DNA from: Pacificibacter marinus
Lineage (GTDB): Bacteria > Pseudomonadota > Alphaproteobacteria > Rhodobacterales > Rhodobacteraceae
NCBI RefSeq assembly: GCF_900109555.1
Contig: NZ_FNZV01000009.1
Coordinates: 91,873-155,872, forward strand
Length of the DNA stretch: 64,000 bases
Reading direction: 5' to 3'
The notes below the pieces were generated by a model. The model did not search any database and had not been told where the DNA came from. It was given only the letters and a program-made list of their open reading frames with translations. The translations under genes and the position numbers were made by a program. Within the stretch, counting starts at the first letter, position 1. Every line of letters begins with the position of its first letter. Shown here piece after piece: positions 18,034-28,856 of this stretch.

Positions 18034-18049
18034 CATGTCAATTTATATG

Positions 18050-18895
18050 TCAATCTTCGATGTATTTCTCGGGAATATCTGGCAGTCCAGACCGCACAGC
18101 TTTTTCGCACAAAAGCGCCATATCTTTACGGTTGGGCACATCATTCACCGCGATGGGATCATGAAATACAATCGTAATGGTGCCTTGTATACGCGCCTTG
18201 AGAAACTTGACCAAAGACGGTCCAAATTCCATATCACCCCACCAGCCATAAAAGCGCGGATCAGCGCCCTCAGGCGATGTATAGCGCACAGTCACCGGCT
18301 GAATTGACAACTCATTGCGCAGCTCAGGGGCAAAAAAGGCCGCGAACAACGTCGGCTTGAACGGCAAAACTCGCAAGCTGTCAGTGGATGTGCCTTCGGG
18401 GAAAAACAAAAGCTTGTGCCCCATGTGCAGACGCTCTTCGAACAGGGCCTTTTGACGCCCCGCTTCTTTGCGATCCCGTGCAATAAACACGGTACCAGCG
18501 GCGCGGGCGAGCGGGCCTATACCTGCCCACTTGGCCACCTCGGCCTTTGAGACGAAAAACACGCGTTGGCAGGCGTTTAGCGAAAAAATATCAAGCCATG
18601 AGCAATGATTTGCGACAACGGCCCCATGGCTTTTCATCGGCGTGCCGACCGTGTGCAAGGGAATGCCCATGATGCGCAAAGACACCCGCGAGACAAATCT
18701 TGGAAACTGTGACGACCAAGGCCGCCTTGCGCCGACGACAAGTCGCTCAATAGCCCGCGTCAGCAACATCAACACCAAGCACACAACAATCAGCGCAATA
18801 ATGCTAGAGCCACGCAGAACCATCCGCACCATATCAAACCGCTCAGTGCCCGTTTCAGTTGGTGGAATTTTGCTGTCCCATAAAGGCGCGCTCAT
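18050..18895 (-). CDS. olsA: OlsA lyso-ornithine lipid O-acyltransferase (PlsC family)
   Basis: 281 residues with an N-terminal TM segment (SIIALIVVCLVLMLLTRAI) anchoring it to the inner membrane. The acyltransferase motifs are NHCSWLDIF (HX4D-type catalytic box) and FPEGTSTDSLRVLPFKP. It adds the second acyl chain to lyso-ornithine lipid. The start at MSAPLWDSKIPP (18895) overlaps the olsB stop by 4 bp (ATGA), which fits coupled translation and the shared pathway. A longer frame to 18964 is antisense-free but lacks a good start. The pairing with olsB makes the OlsA call much stronger than PlsC alone. Confidence 0.93.
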   Translation of the reverse strand: MSAPLWDSKIPPTETGTERFDMVRMVLRGSSIIALIVVCLVLMLLTRAIERLVVGARRPWSSQFPRFVSRVSLRIMGIPLHTVGTPMKSHGAVVANHCSWLDIFSLNACQRVFFVSKAEVAKWAGIGPLARAAGTVFIARDRKEAGRQKALFEERLHMGHKLLFFPEGTSTDSLRVLPFKPTLFAAFFAPELRNELSIQPVTVRYTSPEGADPRFYGWWGDMEFGPSLVKFLKARIQGTITIVFHDPIAVNDVPNRKDMALLCEKAVRSGLPDIPEKYIED

Positions 18896-19671
18896 CGAAT
18901 ACGCTCGCGGGTGTACATTTCTTTTTGACGTGGTGACACTTGCGCGATGTCCAAAATCAAGCACACATCAATGGTGTTAAATGCGTGATCAATAAAGGCG
19001 CCCTCGCCCACAGTGCCCCCAAGACGCAAGTAAGCTTTGATCAGAGCAGGCACCAACAACATGGTCTTGCGCCTATCAATGTCTGCCTCTGGGATCAAAT
19101 TCATATCTTGGAACTGGTCTTCTACAGCGCGCACCCGCAACGCTTTTGGGGCCAAGTGGCGATGGTGCAATAAAGACAAAGGTTCGGCCAGTTTGGACAT
19201 ATCGGTGCCATGAAACGAGGCCACGCCAAACAAGACATCAAACCCGCCTTCAAACACGTATTTCGCAAGACCCGCCCACATATGATACAGCGCTGTGCCT
19301 CCGCGATATTCAGGGGCCACACAGGATCTGCCCAGCTCCAAAAGCCGCTTTCCAGAGGCTTTGAGCACGGTCAAATCATATTCGTCTTCGGTGTAAAATC
19401 CGCCAATCTCTTTGGCCTTTTCATCAGTCAAAAGACGGTACACGCCAACACATTGTTCTAGCGGGTCTGGCGAACGGTTTTTATCGATCAGCATCAAGTG
19501 GTCATAAGCGGGATCAAAAGCGTCAGCTTCAAGTTCGGCCTCGTGATCAACCATTTCGCCACTCGACCCCAATTCTTGCACAAAAACCCGATAGCGAAGC
19601 CGCTGCGCCGCGCGCAAATCTTGAGCGCTCGTCGCAAAACGCAGTTCGAACTTAGGATCGAGGTCACTCAT
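18892..19671 (-). CDS. olsB: OlsB L-ornithine N-alpha-acyltransferase
   Basis: 259 residues, GNAT-like hemolysin/OlsB family. Visible blocks are LRYRVFVQELGSSGEMVDHE, DEYDLTVL, LELGRSCVAPEYRGGTALYHMW, DVLFGVASFHGTD and LPALIKAYLRLGG-like LVPALIKAYLRLGGTVGEGA. It transfers a 3-hydroxyacyl group from ACP to ornithine, the first step in making ornithine lipids, phosphorus-free membrane lipids common in Roseobacters. It is first in the olsBA operon. The 239-bp gap upstream holds nothing I recognise. Confidence 0.95.
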   Translation of the reverse strand: MSDLDPKFELRFATSAQDLRAAQRLRYRVFVQELGSSGEMVDHEAELEADAFDPAYDHLMLIDKNRSPDPLEQCVGVYRLLTDEKAKEIGGFYTEDEYDLTVLKASGKRLLELGRSCVAPEYRGGTALYHMWAGLAKYVFEGGFDVLFGVASFHGTDMSKLAEPLSLLHHRHLAPKALRVRAVEDQFQDMNLIPEADIDRRKTMLLVPALIKAYLRLGGTVGEGAFIDHAFNTIDVCLILDIAQVSPRQKEMYTRERIR

Positions 19672-19910
19672 GTGGGGTCTTTTTAAAAAGGATGTGGTGG
19701 ACGGGTTCTACGGGGTTCGCGGTATCAATGCAACACAGCACACCAAAGGAACATCGAGAGCACACTCTATAGTTGTAAATCAAAGTCAAATCGCCACCAT
19801 AGGGATAACAGGCGATCTAAATCAAACCTTAACCACAAGCAGATTACCCTAAACGCCCGAACTTGAACCGTACAATTCCTGCATGGTCAAACGACTTAAA
19901 AATAGGTCCG

Positions 19911-20093
19911 CTATTCAAACACCGCAAGGAGCGCAACACGGCGACTGTCAATGACGATTTTTCCAACCTGTTCAAACATAACGGTTAATTTCCCGTTAAT
20001 ATTAGATTGCACCTGCCCTTTGCCCCAATCCGGTTGGCTTGGATGGCGGACAATCTGTCCAGGTTCGAACATTGCATTTAAATCATCTTTCAC
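19911..20093 (-). CDS. DUF3553 small protein
   Basis: 60 residues: MKDDLNAMFEPGQIVRHPSQ, DWGKGQVQSNINGKLTVMFE, then VIDSRRVALLAVF. This matches the DUF3553 pattern (PGxxVRHPxxPDWGxGQVQS), a beta-barrel-like domain also found fused to DNA helicases. The exact role is unknown. The gene is divergent from chpT with 38 bp between the starts, so the two promoters must overlap. Confidence 0.85.
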   Translation of the reverse strand: MKDDLNAMFEPGQIVRHPSQPDWGKGQVQSNINGKLTVMFEQVGKIVIDSRRVALLAVFE

Positions 20094-20131
20094 TGCGCAT
20101 TCCTTATGTTCACCCCACTTCAGGAGATAAA

Positions 20132-20731
20132 ATGACCAAAGATTTGACCCGGGACATCGCCGCCATGATCGGTTCTCGTATTTGCCACGACCTGATCAGT
20201 CCTGTCGGTGCAATTTCCAATGGCGTTGAATTGCTGACCATGTCAACTGGCGATACAAGCCCTGAGTTGAGCCTTATCGCGGAGAGTGTCGAAAATGCAA
20301 ATGCACGTGTGAAGTTTTTTCGCATTGCCTTTGGGATGGCGTCCCCTGGTCAAATGACCGGACGAAAAGAAATGTTGTCTATTTTCAATGCGATGGCCAC
20401 CGCACGCTTAACATATGAATGGCTGCCTGAAACAGACATGCTGCGCGAAGAAGTGAAACTTGCTTGCCTGATGATGCTGTGTATTGAAACCGCTTTGCCG
20501 CGTGGTGGGATCATTCGCATCAGCAATGACGATGGACAATGGAAAATCTGCGCAAACTCGGATCGGCTTGATCCTTCACCGGATTTATGGGCGCGTTTGG
20601 GCGCAGTCACCACCACCGAAGGCCTGAAACCTTCAGAAGTTCAGTTTATTTTGGCACCTTTACAAGCAGACAGTCTCAATCGTCGTATTTCGACACACAC
20701 GGATGATAGTATGTTGCGCTTGATCGCATAG
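20132..20731 (+). CDS. chpT: ChpT histidine phosphotransferase
   Basis: 199 residues. The phosphoacceptor region SRICHDLISPVGAISNGVEL is the ChpT DHp-like helix with the phosphorylatable His in RICHDL. The rest resembles a degenerate HATPase fold (CLMMLCIETALPRGG) without ATP-binding boxes. In alphaproteobacteria ChpT relays phosphate from CckA to CtrA and CpdR; in Rhodobacteraceae this controls motility and gene transfer agents. The ATG at 20132 has CAGGAG upstream. It is monocistronic, ending at a strong terminator. Confidence 0.93.
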   Translation: MTKDLTRDIAAMIGSRICHDLISPVGAISNGVELLTMSTGDTSPELSLIAESVENANARVKFFRIAFGMASPGQMTGRKEMLSIFNAMATARLTYEWLPETDMLREEVKLACLMMLCIETALPRGGIIRISNDDGQWKICANSDRLDPSPDLWARLGAVTTTEGLKPSEVQFILAPLQADSLNRRISTHTDDSMLRLIA

Positions 20732-20767
20732 AGGTTTGTGGCCTTTTCCCTCCCAAGAGGTCACACA

Positions 20768-20797
20768 AAAGGCGCGCCACATCGGGCGCGCCTTTTT
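20768..20797 (+). terminator. Rho-independent terminator after chpT (bidirectional)
   Basis: Stem AAAGGCGCGCC/GGCGCGCCTTT with a 6-nt loop followed by TTTTT. It lies between converging chpT and proA and is AT-flanked on both sides. Confidence 0.9.
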
Positions 20798-20834
20798 AAG
20801 TAACGTTCCGTCATTTCTGCCAGAACAGCCAAAC

Positions 20835-22093
20835 CTAAGACCGCGTGGCCCCGTTTGATGTCACCAAATACTTGAACGATGTCAATTGTTCCGCCCCAAC
20901 AGGCCCGCGTGCGTGCATCTTGCCTGTTGCGATTCCAATCTCGCCCCCCATGCCAAATTCACCGCCATCGGCAAATTGCGTGGACGAATTGTGCATCAAA
21001 ATGGCGCTGTCGATACGTTCAAAAAACCGTGCCACATGGTCGGGCGTCTCGGAAATAATGCAATCCGTGTGCGATGATGAATACTCGTGGATATGCGCAA
21101 TTGCGCCATCAATATCATCGACAACCTTGGCTGCAATGATGCTATCAAGATACTCACAGCCCCAATCATCATCCGTGGCCAGCACAACACCTTTGATAGC
21201 TTGCAGGGCCTTATCCCCACGCACTTCAATCCCAGCCGCGATCAGTGCTTTGATCACATCTACACCAAGAGTGTCCGCTATACCTTTGTGAATCAACAAA
21301 CATTCGGCAGCGCCGCAAATGCCAGTCCGCCGTGTTTTGGCGTTGATTACCACATCCATCGCTTTTTTCGGATCGCTAGAGGCATCCAAGAATATGTGGA
21401 CGATCCCCTCAAGATGGGCAAAAACAGGCACGCGAGCCTCTCGTTGCACCAATCCGACAAGACCCTTGCCGCCGCGCGGTACGATCACGTCGATATAGTC
21501 GGTCATGGTCAGCATTTCTTTCACGGCTTCGCGGTCCCGCGTCGGCACGCGTTGAATTGCATCAGCTGGCAGACCAGCCGAGACAAGCCCCTCAACAAGG
21601 CATTCATGGATCAAACCAGAAGAATGAAAGCTCTCAGATCCACCGCGCAAAATCACCGCATTGCCCGCTTTCAAGCACAAAGCACCAGCGTCAGCCGTCA
21701 CATTCGGGCGCGATTCATAGATCACACCAATCACCCCAAGCGGTGTGCGTGTCCGCTTGATGTGAATACCAGAAGGCATGTCCCATTCGGCAATCACGTC
21801 GCCGACTGGGTCTTTTTGCTCGGCGACGGTGCGCAGCGCATCCATGATGCCGCGAATACGGTCTTCGTCTAGTTTAAGCCGGTCGAGCATGGCATCGGTC
21901 AGACCTTTGTCGTGCCCGAATGCCATGTCTTTATCGTTGGCAGTCATGATTTCAGCGCGGCGGGCCCAAATCGCATCAGCCGCCCCAATCAAGGCCGCAT
22001 ATTTGCGTTCAGCAGAGGCATAGCCCAACTCAGCCGCAGCCGCTTTTGCACGTTTACCGATGTCTTGCATCAGCTCGGAAATGTTCACATCTG

Positions 22094-22097
<4 letters not shown>
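20835..22097 (-). CDS. proA: Gamma-glutamyl phosphate reductase
   Basis: 420 residues, ALDH superfamily. The catalytic cysteine lies in [16 protein letters not shown]. Other blocks are [44 protein letters not shown] and [22 protein letters not shown]. It reduces gamma-glutamyl phosphate to the semialdehyde in proline synthesis using NADPH. The start overlaps the proB stop (ATGA), so the two steps are translated together. Confidence 0.98.
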
Positions 22098-24240
<2,143 letters not shown>

Positions 24241-24523
24241 TCAGACCCGAGACTTAACGTGCGGGCGCGGCAATTTCAATGTGCCTTATGCGCGTGATAG
24301 CGGTCGGGCGTAAGAGTTAAAATGCGGGATTTGGTCTGTTTGCCCCGCAGTTTCGATAATTTTAGTTGTTTTATTGCGGTCCGTTGCCAAAGGCTTCGAC
24401 TGGTACCTACCTTTGCGCACTCAAAGTCAAACCAGAGCGGCAAAACTATGTGCAAATCCCAGCGCACATTCGCGTTGATCAAGGGCGCCTATAACGGGAT
24501 GCCCTTGATCTTATCACATGGGA

Positions 24524-25081
24524 TCAATCGAGTTTACGCACATAAGTCCATGTCGGCACACGCGCTCCACGCGCCACACTAAAGGTTTCCGCATCGCCCA
24601 AGTATTCAAAGCCTGCGTTGGTCACAACACGTGCCGAGGCTTGGTTGTCTTGGAAAATTTCCGCAAACATAGTCTTGTCTCCCAAAGGATTGGCAGCGAC
24701 CAGCGCGTTGAGTGCAGATGACGCAATACCGGTGCCCCAAAAAGACGGCGCAACCCAAAAGCTGACCTCGGATTGACCACGCTCAAGCGGCTTAAGTTGC
24801 ATCACACCAAGCACTTCGGACAAGCCGGCAGTTTCGCCATCGAGAATATAGGTGTGAAGCTCAACTTTGGGGTCAAGCGATCTGGCAATGAAGGCTTCGG
24901 TCGCGCCCGGCGGCAAGGGGTGCGGCAAAGACCGCGACGCCATGGCAACGCGTTTATCACCCGCATAGAGTGACAACAGCCCAACGTCAGACGTCTTAGG
25001 CGCGCGCAGTGTAAAACGATCCGCTTTAATCGGAACTTGTGTCACAGCAATGTCGCGCACGATGGTATGGTCCAATTTCAT
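24524..25081 (-). CDS. GNAT-family N-acetyltransferase (RimJ-like)
   Basis: 185 residues. The motif order is ADRFTLRAPKTSDVGLL, GVMQLKPLERGQSEVSFWV, SFWGTGIASSALNALV (acetyl-CoA pyrophosphate loop) and FAEIFQDNQASARVVTNAGFEYLG. This is the RimJ/RimL-like GNAT group that acetylates amino termini or small amines. The substrate is unknown. The ATG at 25081 is preferred over one nine codons earlier. It lies between obgE and the L27/L21 genes, an arrangement common in Rhodobacteraceae. Confidence 0.88.
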   Translation of the reverse strand: MKLDHTIVRDIAVTQVPIKADRFTLRAPKTSDVGLLSLYAGDKRVAMASRSLPHPLPPGATEAFIARSLDPKVELHTYILDGETAGLSEVLGVMQLKPLERGQSEVSFWVAPSFWGTGIASSALNALVAANPLGDKTMFAEIFQDNQASARVVTNAGFEYLGDAETFSVARGARVPTWTYVRKLD

Positions 25082-25233
25082 ATCTCTCCTCCTCGAAGAG
25101 TAACTCATAATAGCGTCCCCCTCCCAAGGGGCGCTGGCAACAGTCCCTAGACAAGGAAACTGTCGATATTTTTAACATGTTCACTGTTTACATAAGGTCA
25201 GTAGATGACCCTACCAAGACACGGGGCATCACA

Positions 25234-25266
25234 AAATAAAAGGGACCGGCCTAATGGCCGATCCCT
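25234..25266 (-). terminator. Rho-independent terminator of the rplU-rpmA operon
   Basis: On the minus strand AGGGATCGGCC pairs with GGCCGGTCCCT (one G-T wobble) around a 4-nt loop, followed by TTTTATTTT. It lies 25 bp after the rpmA stop. Confidence 0.88.
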
Positions 25267-25290
25267 AGATTTTAAACCATCAAGGTCGGC

Positions 25291-25560
25291 TTATTCAGCG
25301 GCCTCAGCCACTGGAAGCACGGAAATGAAGGTACGTTTTTTAAGACCCTTGTGGAATTTCACATTACCTTCGACTGTTGCGAAGATTGTGTGATCCTTGC
25401 CAAGGCCTACGCCTTCACCTGGGTAAAACTTTGTGCCGCGCTGACGCACGATGATGTTGCCTGCGATTGCAGCCTGACCACCGTAGAGTTTAACGCCGAG
25501 ACGACGACCAGCTGAGTCGCGACCGTTGCGGGATGAACCGCCTGCTTTTTTATGTGCCAT
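25291..25560 (-). CDS. rpmA: 50S ribosomal protein L27
   Basis: 89 residues beginning [20 protein letters not shown], the standard L27 start without a cleavable leader, then [20 protein letters not shown]. The N-terminus reaches the peptidyl-transferase centre. It is co-transcribed with rplU 22 bp upstream. Confidence 0.99.
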   Translation of the reverse strand: MAHKKAGGSSRNGRDSAGRRLGVKLYGGQAAIAGNIIVRQRGTKFYPGEGVGLGKDHTIFATVEGNVKFHKGLKKRTFISVLPVAEAAE

Positions 25561-25582
25561 GGTGTGCTCTCCTTAACTCTAC

Positions 25583-26185
25583 TTACTTCGCCAAAGCTTT
25601 GGCTTGATCAACCCAGTCCGCTTTCACTTTGACTGCGTCAAATGTGTCAACGTCTACGGCTGCGAGTGCTGCGAAAGATGTGATACCAGCTTCAACCAAT
25701 TTCTTGGCAGCAGCAGGACCCACACCGTTGATTGCAGTCAGATCGTCTGCACCAGCGGCAGCTGCAGGAGCAGCTTTTTTCGCGGCTGCAGCTTTTGGAG
25801 CCGCAGTTGAACCAGCACCGTGTGCTTCTTTACGTGCAAGGCTTGCACCTACAGCGGCTTTTACACCAGAAGCGTCGGCACCTTTTTCAAGGATATCCGT
25901 GATACGCAACAATGTGAGTTGCTGACGGTGGCCTTTGGTCCGTTTGGAAGAGTGCTTACGACGACGCTTAACGAAGTTGATAAGCTTTTCGCCTTTGATC
26001 TGGTCGATCACTTCGGCTTGAACGGCAGCGCCTTCAACCAAAGGGGCACCAACAGTGGAACCAACCATGAGAATCTCGTTGAACTGGATTTTTTCACCAG
26101 CTGCGACAGCGAGCTTTTCAACGCGCAAAACGTCACCGCTTTGTACTTTGTATTGCTTACCGCCAGTTTTCAGAACTGCGAACAT
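25583..26185 (-). CDS. rplU: 50S ribosomal protein L21 with C-terminal helix-hairpin-helix extension
   Basis: Residues 1-103 are L21 (MFAVLKTGGKQYKVQSGDVL; VKRRRKHSSKRTKGHRQQLT). The protein continues for about 95 residues more than E. coli L21: an Ala/Lys-rich linker (PKAAAAKKAAPAAAAG) and a helix-hairpin-helix domain (DLTAINGVGPAAAKKLVEAG, FAALAAVDVDTFD). Such extensions are seen in Rhodobacteraceae; the tail probably binds rRNA, by inference. An AAAGGAC site precedes the ATG. The 300 bp upstream contain the presumed promoter and a GTCCC/GGGAC hairpin near 26272-26289 of unknown meaning. Confidence 0.97.
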   Translation of the reverse strand: MFAVLKTGGKQYKVQSGDVLRVEKLAVAAGEKIQFNEILMVGSTVGAPLVEGAAVQAEVIDQIKGEKLINFVKRRRKHSSKRTKGHRQQLTLLRITDILEKGADASGVKAAVGASLARKEAHGAGSTAAPKAAAAKKAAPAAAAGADDLTAINGVGPAAAKKLVEAGITSFAALAAVDVDTFDAVKVKADWVDQAKALAK

Positions 26186-26486
26186 GCAGTCGTCCTTTCA
26201 ATATACCCGCGTTCTTTGGCCCTTTTGCATCTAGGTTGCCCCAATGCGCCAGTGTTTGATGCCTCGAACAGCGCGTCCCTCAGTGGGGACGAGATTTTTC
26301 AAAACCTATTGAATGAGATCTGCAAAACAGGATTTCCCAAATCAATAGCCCTCGGCTGCACCTATGGTACGCCAAGTGGCGCGTGTATCAAGTTTTCAGG
26401 GCAACATGTCAAGACTGCAATGGGCGTTTGGCAAGGTTTCTTTAGATATCACCGCAAAACGCCCGAACCCGAACAGCTTAAAGGCC

Positions 26487-27323
26487 TTATAACTCTTCGC
26501 CTTCGAAATTTTTCAGCAATGTCGCAGTTCCCGCACCGAGGCCGCGCGCCAAATCTGCGTAGACATTATCGAATGCCGCAAACATAGCGAGATTAAGTGC
26601 CCGACCAGCTTCGGACCGACCAAAATCAACATAAGCGCCAAAATCGGCTTCATTCAGGGGCTCATACGCCAAGGCGGAAAAGCCATACACCCATTCACTT
26701 ACGTGCGCACGAGCCTCAGGCTCACCGGCCCACACTTCGCGCATGATTTCGGATTCATCCAGAGCAAGATCGCCAGGAGAGCCCGCGCTGAACCCGCGAT
26801 AATAGGCAATATCAGAGTTGAGTGAGCCAACAATGTTGAGTTCGATCAAGTCATTTACTGTGACGTAGTCTTCTATCAATTGTGCGCGTTTGCTTTGCGG
26901 ATCAAGTTCGGCCCAAAGATCACCTGCGGCCGCCAAAACGGCCTCATCTGCAATGGCTTTGCGGGCGTTTAATTCAAGATCAGCGATTTGACGCCCCAGA
27001 TCGGTTTCAAAAAACGCAACGATTGGGGTCAAATCGGTTGTTCCCAAAGCATCGTTTAACTCAGCCCGAAAGGCATCTTTCATCGTCGCCTCGTCGTAAA
27101 GGCGGACCATCATTTGGTCCCATGCAAATCGCGGCACACCAAGGTCCGCATCAGCGGTTTCATCCGCCATGCTGCGGCCTTCTTCGGCCAGAACTTCAAT
27201 CACCTCTTCAAACTTCATCAAGTCCATAAGCCGATCGATTGGAGCGGCAGATACGGGTAAAACCCCAAGAGTGCCGATCAAGACGGACACACAAAAGGCA
27301 CGCAGCGGTAGATGTTTGATCAT
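26487..27323 (-). CDS. Periplasmic DUF2059 protein
   Basis: 278 residues with a signal peptide (MIKHLPLRAFCVSVLIGTLG...VSAAPI; cleavage likely after SA-A near residue 26). The rest is helical with two related halves (LMDLMKFEEVIEVLAEEG; FETDLGRQIADLELN; YVDFGRSEAGRALNLAMF). The 'F.s..Gr.i' patterns match DUF2059 proteins, which are periplasmic and of unknown function. It appears monocistronic. It has an acidic character typical of exported Roseobacter proteins. Confidence 0.82.
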   Translation of the reverse strand: MIKHLPLRAFCVSVLIGTLGVLPVSAAPIDRLMDLMKFEEVIEVLAEEGRSMADETADADLGVPRFAWDQMMVRLYDEATMKDAFRAELNDALGTTDLTPIVAFFETDLGRQIADLELNARKAIADEAVLAAAGDLWAELDPQSKRAQLIEDYVTVNDLIELNIVGSLNSDIAYYRGFSAGSPGDLALDESEIMREVWAGEPEARAHVSEWVYGFSALAYEPLNEADFGAYVDFGRSEAGRALNLAMFAAFDNVYADLARGLGAGTATLLKNFEGEEL

Positions 27324-27477
27324 GGTGAATCCAAAGTTAAGAATTGAAGTCCATTTTAAGGCCTATTCCCATATAACATAAGCAGACCATCGGACATATC
27401 CAAGAGCCACACAGGTTTGTGATAAATGATGCGCTTTATTGCCGAAAGTTTGCCACACGCATCACTCGGCGAAGGCC

Positions 27478-28545
27478 TTATAGGTTTTTATGAAACCCGA
27501 TCAGTTCCACTTGGCTGTTCACCTGCACCTTTTCAAAAATTTGTTTCAATCGTTGGCGCACAGTTGACACTTTAAGACTGAGAATATCCGCGATCATATT
27601 TGGGGTGTTGCCATCCACCAGCAGATCGATAGCGATGATTTCTGATACGGTCAGGCTGTAATCTTCGCGAAGTCGCGTGTGTTTCAAACCTGTGGCGACG
27701 CTGCATTCAGTCCGGATGGCACACACTTTAAAGTGCATGAAAAAATGGCGCAAACTTGGGGGGATTTGGATGATCAAAACGTTGGTACTGACTTTGCCCG
27801 TATCAAACTGATAGGCGCGACTGATCGATAAGCTGGGGTCACTGACGCAAAGTTCACGAATTTCGGTGGCAATCTTTTCGCTGGTTTCTTCAGGCAGCAA
27901 ATATCCTATGCGGTTTTGTTTTCGCAGTTTTCCTTGGCTATTAATGCTAAAACACTCAGCCCCATCCACATCCAGCACAAAAACCTCAGATTCCGTTCCT
28001 TTGAAAAATTGGGCGAACTGGGCAATTTTTTTATGAGCGATCTCATCTGCGCGGGTGGTTGCTTTGTCAAACATCGCCTGAATGCGTTCGATAAGAATTT
28101 TATCTGCTGCGCTGATGGCCGGATGGTCGTTGTCAAAATGGATCGCCATCGCCCAATAGCCGTTTGGCGTCAGAATACGTACACAATAGCTTACCCCGAA
28201 ATTAAGCGGATAAAGGTAGTCGCGAAAGATCGGGATCAGGTCTTTTTGAGCACGGTCAGGAAAGACATCATGATCACAAGCACTCCCCTTTTGCATCATA
28301 AGCTTTAGAACTTTTTCACGCGGATCGTTCTTGAACCACCCTTCCTTGAGATAGGCAGGCAAAGCGTCTTTCATCTCTTTGGTGCCAGCCATCCACATAC
28401 CGCGAAAAAAAGGATCAATCGCGGGCATAAGCGCGCCCCGAGCCCCTAAAATTTCAACGACAATATCAAGTGCGGGATCCCAATACTGGGCGTCGTCAAC
28501 GGCCAAAGCAAGAGTCGTTTCAAGCGTTTCAAGCAGATTTTGCAT
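27478..28545 (-). CDS. LuxR-type HTH transcriptional regulator with unknown N-terminal sensor
   Basis: 355 residues. The C-terminal 60 form a LuxR/GerE helix-turn-helix (LTVSEIIAIDLLVDGNTPNM, ADILSLKVSTVRQRLKQIFE, KVQVNSQVELI). The N-terminal 280 residues resemble a PAS/GAF-like sensor region in length but show no motif I can name, and there is no receiver-domain aspartate pattern. The start at MQNLLETLETTL (28545) has GAGG upstream; the frame extends 14 codons further. It is divergent from the large vWA secreted-protein gene across about 310 bp, so it may control that cluster. Confidence 0.82.
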   Translation of the reverse strand: MQNLLETLETTLALAVDDAQYWDPALDIVVEILGARGALMPAIDPFFRGMWMAGTKEMKDALPAYLKEGWFKNDPREKVLKLMMQKGSACDHDVFPDRAQKDLIPIFRDYLYPLNFGVSYCVRILTPNGYWAMAIHFDNDHPAISAADKILIERIQAMFDKATTRADEIAHKKIAQFAQFFKGTESEVFVLDVDGAECFSINSQGKLRKQNRIGYLLPEETSEKIATEIRELCVSDPSLSISRAYQFDTGKVSTNVLIIQIPPSLRHFFMHFKVCAIRTECSVATGLKHTRLREDYSLTVSEIIAIDLLVDGNTPNMIADILSLKVSTVRQRLKQIFEKVQVNSQVELIGFHKNL

Positions 28546-28856
28546 GGACGGATACCTCATAAAACTGGGCGAGCAACATGGTAACAAAGCCTACCTAGGC
28601 GATGTGATGACTTAAACATTTTCCCATCCACAAGTCATGGGCTTAAATGGTATGGATATCCAGACCATTACTATAATGCACTGCTAAATAACGATTTAAT
28701 TGAAAATATTCATAGATCAAATGGTCAAATTTATCAAAAATGAACCTGAACTACCAAATGGTAGTTCGCATAGAGTGACCTGAGGCCTATTCGTATTTCT
28801 AGTCCGCCGCACAAGCTGGTGGTTTGTTTGAAGTATTTGAATTGGAATGTCGCCCA

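Noticed and set aside
25820..26587. 255-codon plus-strand frame past rplU
   Set aside because: Antisense to rplU and the DUF2059 gene with no ribosome-binding site or domain.
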